Assembly (NCBI GenBank): GCA_951812925.1
Contig: OX638372.1
Coordinates: forward strand, 3,286,001 to 3,350,000
Source: Calliopum simillimum
Taxonomy: Eukaryota > Arthropoda > Insecta > Diptera > Lauxaniidae
DNA: 64,000 nucleotides
Reading direction: 5' to 3'
Positions 59,001-64,000 of this stretch are shown piece by piece. A program made the position numbers and the translations under genes. The notes below the pieces were generated by a model, which worked only from the letters and a program-made list of their open reading frames with translations, was not told the DNA's origin and made no database searches. Each line of letters starts with the position of its first letter. Positions within the stretch are counted from its first letter, which is position 1.

Positions 59001-59500
59001 TGTAATGAATCGTTATGGTTTAAATATGCTGTCAACATATGGACATATTAGAAATTTACAACTTTTACTTGTCTCTTGGTAGTGAAAAACAGAATTTGGC
59101 GTTGAAACTGTACCTGAATTTAATTACACACCACAAAAAAAAAAAAAAAAAAAAAATGGATTTGTGTTGTTCTGAAGTTCTAGATTTTAAAATATTTGAG
59201 GTAAAACAACACGAACACGGCTGTTTTTGAGGTAAGATGCCTCCTTCAAATGTTATGGGCAATTCAATATGGCATCACGAAATCTCATATGACGACTAAA
59301 ACGAGTTTATGGATATATTTGAAATTTTTTTTTTTTAATTTTTAACCGTTTGAGCCAACTATTCGGAACCATAAAACGAGAAAGAAAGCAGCGACGATTT
59401 TAAGAAAAACGACCTTTACATACTCAACTACCTAAACACAACCTCTCCTACATCTTCTCTTCTTATACGAGATAAAATTGTATGTTTATAAATATATATA

Positions 59501-61330
59501 TTAGAGTGGTCCAAAATCCGAAAGTGTTAAAAAGTCAAGGTGCGCGCGACTTTTCTGAATCCTTGGATCCTGCTGATTACAAAAAGTGCTTTGGAACCAA
59601 AAAAAAATTGCGTTTAGATATTCCGCAACGAGCTTGGAGGTACTTTTTTTAGGAATTTTTGAGTTTTTGAGTACTTTTTTTAATTTAAACGCTATATCTT
59701 TTTAACCAGATAAGGTATTTGCAAAAATTAAAATGCATTTTTGTAAAAATGTTTTGATTCAAATTCTGCATTAATAATAATAAATCTAGTCTTTCCCAAT
59801 TTTTTTTATCGGCACTTTAAACTTCAAAATTTGTTAATTTTTTGAGGTGTTTGCACATTCAAGAACCGATTTTTTTCTTATTTTGCTCTAGCAAATTTTT
59901 TTTTAAATTTTTATATATTTAAGCATTAATTTATCTTTAAAATAATTTCAACAACTAAGCTTTTAGCAACACTTTTACCCACTATAAACAATTAAGTATA
60001 ATTAAATTTGACATAAAAAAAAATTAATTTTCATGTTTTCAAAGCATTGAAATAAGATATCTTAATGGTATGACGTAAGGTACCACTTTTTTCTTATAAA
60101 ATCATTAGTTCCTAATCTTCTGAGTAAAATAACATTCTTCGCAATATTGAAACTTTGCCACTTCATGTTATTTTTGGCAAAATAGGTTAACAGATAGTTT
60201 TCATAGATTTTCTAAGGAAATGGATGTATTTGTTGATGCTGATTCCGAATTCGGTCTCAAAATTGCTGCATCTTGTATGGTTAAGGAGATATTTTTACAT
60301 TAATGTATAAGAAACACCGTTTTTGCTCTTTTTAAAGTGATATTACAAGTCAAGGTTACTTTCAACCACAAAAAGTGGTACAGTGGTTAAAAGTGCCAGT
60401 TCGATTCTTTAAAATTCAATTTCAATTATACTGATATCTTTTTTATCTTCTGAGTTATCCTAACCTAAAAAGTTGAAAAAGTGCAAAAAACTCGTTTTTT
60501 TGTTATTTCTGCTTACGATATTTCGGAGGAACAAAGGAATATCGATATAATTTAAATTGGGTTTTGAAGCAAAAGGCTGTCACTTTAAACTTATATACCA
60601 GGCTGAAAGTTACCATGTTGTGATATAACAGCTTCAAAAATAGCAAAAACGGTGTTTTTTGCATTTTTAGGTTAGGATATCTCTAAACCGTGTGAGATAG
60701 AGCAATTCTGAGACCAGATTTAGAATTTTCATGAACACATACATCGCAAATGACCATTGTTGTTTCTGTTTCACCACGAAAATTTTATACTCAAAGTTTT
60801 TTTTTTTGGCCAAATTTGATTATATTTTACGGTTTTTAGTAAGTTAAGTGAGACTTATAGCTTAGTTGTTGGATTCATTTGATAGATAAATTAATGCATA
60901 AAAAAAAATAATATAAAAAAAAATTTGCTAGAGCAAAATAAGAAAAAAATCGGTTCTTGAATGTGCAAACACCTCAAAAAATTAACAAATTTTGAAGTTT
61001 AAAGTGCTGCTAAAAAAAATTGGGAAAGACTAGATTTATTATTATTGATGCAGAGTTTGGCTCAAAATATTCTTACAAAAATGCAATATAATTTTTGCAA
61101 ATACCTTATCTGGTAAAAAAGATATAGCGTTTAAATTAAAAAAAGTACTCAAAAACTCAAAAATTCCTAAAAAAGTACCTTCAAGCTCGTTGCGGAATGT
61201 CTGAACGCAATTTTTTTTTGGTTTCAAAGCACTTTTTGTAATCAGCAGGATTCAAGGATTCAGAAAAGTCGCGCGCACCTTGACTTTTTAACACTCTTGG
61301 TTTTTCCATACAAAATTTGGACCACTCTAA
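59501..61330. mobile_element. foldback element C (1.83 kb)
   Basis: TTAGAGTGGTCCAAA at the left and TTTGGACCACTCTAA at the right, each flanked by TATATA. The outer ~460 bp of each arm are highly similar (AAGTCAAGGTGCGCGCGACT on both ends). The inner arms are diverged but still alignable, for example CGGTCTCAAAATTGC with GCAATTCTGAGACC. No transposase frame. Confidence 0.85.
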
Positions 61331-61810
61331 TATATATATATATATAAATATATATATGCCCAAATTTTTCTCGAGAAAGGATGCAGCGATTTTAATGAAA
61401 CTTGGAACAATATTAGATATTAGCATACAATGAAGAATATGGTAGGTTTGAACTTTGTAAATGCTCACCAGGGGGCGTGGCGCTGCACTAAATTTTAAAA
61501 TTGATTTAGTCATAACTCGCAAACCATTCAAGTTATTTGGATAAAATTTGGTGAGCAGGTACGACTTAATAATACCTTGTAACAGACAAAAAGTGGGCGG
61601 GATCGAATAAGTGCCACGCCCACTTTTCGGCCCTTGAAAATTTTAATTCAATATTACTCGAAAACGACTCCAACAATTTTAATGAAAATTTAGGAGGTGT
61701 TACCTCTACAAACAAGGGTTATTATTTAATACACCGTTATATTAGGAAAACTCGTTGAAGGGCGTGGCACCACCCACAAAAATATATATATATATATATA
61801 TATATAACCC
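61331..61810. repeat. degenerate dispersed repeat with GGGCGTGGC and CCACGCCCAC words
   Basis: It contains GGGGGCGTGGCGCTGCAC, a hairpin AAAAGTGGGCGGG ... CCACGCCCACTTTT (61587-61627), GGGCGTGGCACCACCCAC and an (AT)n tract at 61779-61804. Related words recur at about 62690-62720. It resembles the GGGCGTGGCAC-led units at 22.2-22.7 kb. Confidence 0.5.
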
Positions 61811-61875
61811 ATTATAACGCGTTTTTAAGGGTCTTTTCGACCCCTTTTTCCAAAAACTTGTTTATAATGGGTTAA
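61805..61875. mobile_element. tiny piggyBac-like MITE, copy 1 (about 70 bp)
   Basis: TAACCCATTATAA at the left and TTATAATGGGTTAA at the right enclose TTTTTAAGGGTC-TTTTC-GACCCCTTTTT. The right flank is TTAA; the left is TATAA rather than TTAA. TIRs beginning CCC next to TTAA suggest the piggyBac superfamily by inference. Confidence 0.55.
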
Positions 61876-61928
61876 GATGTTCTAAAATATTGTTCCATCC
61901 TTGATTCTATATTAAGTTATGTGAACAT

Positions 61929-62001
61929 CTTAACCCATTATATCCCGTTTTTAAGGGTCTTTTTGACCCCTTTTCCAAAAACTTGTTTATAATGGGTTAA
62001 A
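61929..62001. mobile_element. tiny piggyBac-like MITE, copy 2 (about 70 bp)
   Basis: Direct-orientation copy of the unit at 61805, differing at a few bases, here with TTAA on both sides (CTTAACCCATTATA ... TATAATGGGTTAA). The 55-bp spacer between the copies carries its own inverted ends, AGATGTTC and GAACATCT. Confidence 0.6.
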
Positions 62002-64000
62002 AAAATTTCCAAAAATATTCTAAAAAAATTTTACTAGGGAGCACCGAAAAAAAAAACCGTCCGGACGTTGGGAACCGTCGTTGACTAAATATTTACGCCC
62101 GATTTCGTGATATTTTTTGATAATAAAAATCAAAAATTCGTTTTTCATGAATAAAAATAATGTCGTAGCGAAAAAATAATAGTACCACTGGATTTGTCAG
62201 AAAAAATCCTAACAAAATGTGAATTTTAAATTTTTCCAAGATTTTGTCTGTTCAATTGTGGAGTGCTCAAACAGGGGATTTGGAAAAATTTCGACTTTTT
62301 TGAGCTGAAAAGTTCACTTAACGCCAAAAATGGACGTCTAATCAGAAAACTAATGATGCCATTCGATTCTACGGGAAAAAATACATAAGAATCCATGTCT
62401 TAGATTTCAGTTTTCGACCTACTACGAAGCTATATATCGACACCCCTTCCCGTCATCTCTCAGGGCTAGGGTGGCGGCAATCTTCATGTCGATAGTTAAA
62501 CTTTACAATTCTGCCGGTTGCGCGACAAATTTTAAACTTTCGTCCAAAACGCACCGGTCTAGTGGAGCCTTCCATACAAGTAAAACACATTAAATGCTAT
62601 TTCTCACACATGGTACAATATATTTTGATGAAATTTAGTATGCGGATCTGTATCATGAGTATCTAAAGCATAACGAAAAGAAGGCTTTGTTTAATAATTG
62701 CCACGCCCACTTTTTATCAAAATAAAAATTTTGGTTAATAACTCAGGTACAAAAAAACAATGGAATGAACTTTTTAATTCTTAAATGCAGCCTTATGTAC
62801 TTTTGACGTTGAATCCGTCTCCATTGCAGAACTTTCATTACACCTGCAGGATTTTGAAATATCCTTGTTTGAATTTGAAGAAAACGTCAGTACAGCATAG
62901 CTACAAGAAAAGGTAAAATTCTTTTTTATCAATAGCATCGAGTGCCACAATCTTTCTTATCAAAATATCGTTTCGGATTTTTACAATAGGACTCTATTTT
63001 CCGAGTTATGATCCTTTGAAGATAAGATATTTCAGCCCCCATACAAATGACGAAATATTTTGGGTTTGTGGCATATCCAATTTATTTATTTTAGGGCATT
63101 CTATTTCACCAAAAAAAAAATTTGAGTTTTTAAAATTTTTCTATACCATTCGATATTTTCCGAGTTTTTTCTTATTATTTTTCTCATCGTTTAATTTATC
63201 ATTTTGAAAGCATGATCATTAGAGGTGAAAAGGTATAAGTTTCATAACAAAAAATAGCTATGAATAAAAACATCGACTAAAATAATAAAATCAGATTGTT
63301 GACCGAGCAGGGATCGGTCTCCAGGTACTTTTTATAAAAGCTAAACTTGCTGGAGGACGCCACACAGAGTCAGATTTTGCCAAGCTTAAATTTTGTATAA
63401 GAACTTTAATTTGTTATGCCGATGTTAGGTCCAAAGGTGGGATAATCGGACAAAAACTACTTACAACTCCCATACAAATGTACCAGTTTTTTGTTAAAAG
63501 AATTTAAAAAACTTGGTCGCAATAAGGTATCAACTTGAAAATTTGTAAAATGGGCGTGATTTAGAAAGAAAACAGTGCAATTATAACACTTTATTCATTG
63601 TACAAAAAGTAGCCCTTGTAGAAATTTTCCGCAATATTTTTTTCCAAATCAATAAAAGATATCAGTCCGTGTACTTCCTATATAGCAAGAATGGTAAACT
63701 TGATCAAACTTCTTAGTTATAGTCTATGAAAAATATAAGATTTTTGAAATTTTCTAATGTTTAAGCACATAATGAAATAAATGAAATCAAATGTTCTAGC
63801 GTGGATTTTAAAAATATTTTTTTTTTTTTTCACAAAATTTAAAGACAAATTATTGTGGTTTATGAAAAATAAAATTGTTTGGAAAATAATGCACAAACGA
63901 CTTGGTTTTTGTGGACATTCTAATACCTAATGTTTGATGACCGTTATCTAGCTGATGATTTCATTTTCTGTTTTGAGTTCATTTATATAACAAGCGAACA

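Larger units (their letters stand above)
51413..64000. other. downstream intergenic region
   Basis: After the Rip11-like gene no intact gene is supported. Apart from the listed elements and the pseudogene, the sequence is AT-rich with scattered poly-T, a GAT/ATG microsatellite (57712-57750) and AT tracts. 56.1-59.4 kb and 62.0-64.0 kb hold nothing I can identify. Confidence 0.6.

Noticed and set aside
1..64000. LTR retrotransposon or integrated virus
   Set aside because: No gag, protease, reverse transcriptase or integrase motif, and no paired long terminal repeats were seen.

Overview
This is an AT-rich animal nuclear segment from a higher (schizophoran) fly that is not Drosophila melanogaster. 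The basis is an unmistakable insect Notch gene with small GT-AG introns and a CAG/CAA 'opa' tract, a Rip11-type Rab11 effector, a UPF0729 (CG18508/C18orf32-like) gene, and intergenic DNA packed with short terminal-inverted-repeat (TIR) and foldback elements. No bacterial, viral or organellar segment is recognisable. The exact family (tephritid, calliphorid, muscid or other) cannot be fixed from the sequence alone.

Layout. 1-6979: intron of Notch with a dead mariner fragment. 6980-14472: the 3' five coding exons of Notch (+), from the end of EGF repeat 6 to the stop codon; the signal peptide and EGF1-6 lie upstream of the window. 14473 to about 15.9 kb: Notch 3' UTR with a long hairpin. 18.4-19.33 kb: two small, divergently transcribed genes, the UPF0729 homologue (-) and an unrecognised 71-residue ORF (+). 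19.4-24.9 kb: a graveyard of nested MITE-like elements. 25466-51412: a Rab11-FIP/Rip11-like gene (+) with a 31-base first coding exon, a roughly 22 kb first intron full of repeats, and five further coding exons; its fourth intron holds a TIR-bounded element with an orphan ORF. 51.4-64 kb: intergenic DNA with a decayed unidentified gene, palindromic elements and two tiny piggyBac-like units.

Functionally, Notch is the cell-surface receptor and transcriptional co-activator of Notch signalling. Rip11 links Rab11 recycling endosomes to apical trafficking, and Rab11 recycling is known to bear on Notch/Delta trafficking, but their proximity here is not evidence of co-regulation. UPF0729 beside Notch agrees with my recollection of the Drosophila 3C neighbourhood, so that linkage may be old.

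The least ordinary content is structural. Three 1.4-1.8 kb TA-flanked foldback elements share recurrent internal cassettes. Two copies of an element carry 36-bp arrays around a tRNA-like core. An 884-bp insertion has a TSD and an empty-site comparison within the window. Two MITEs are nested inside other elements, and one 220-codon pseudogene keeps its frame through four stops. No single new enzymatic system is evident.
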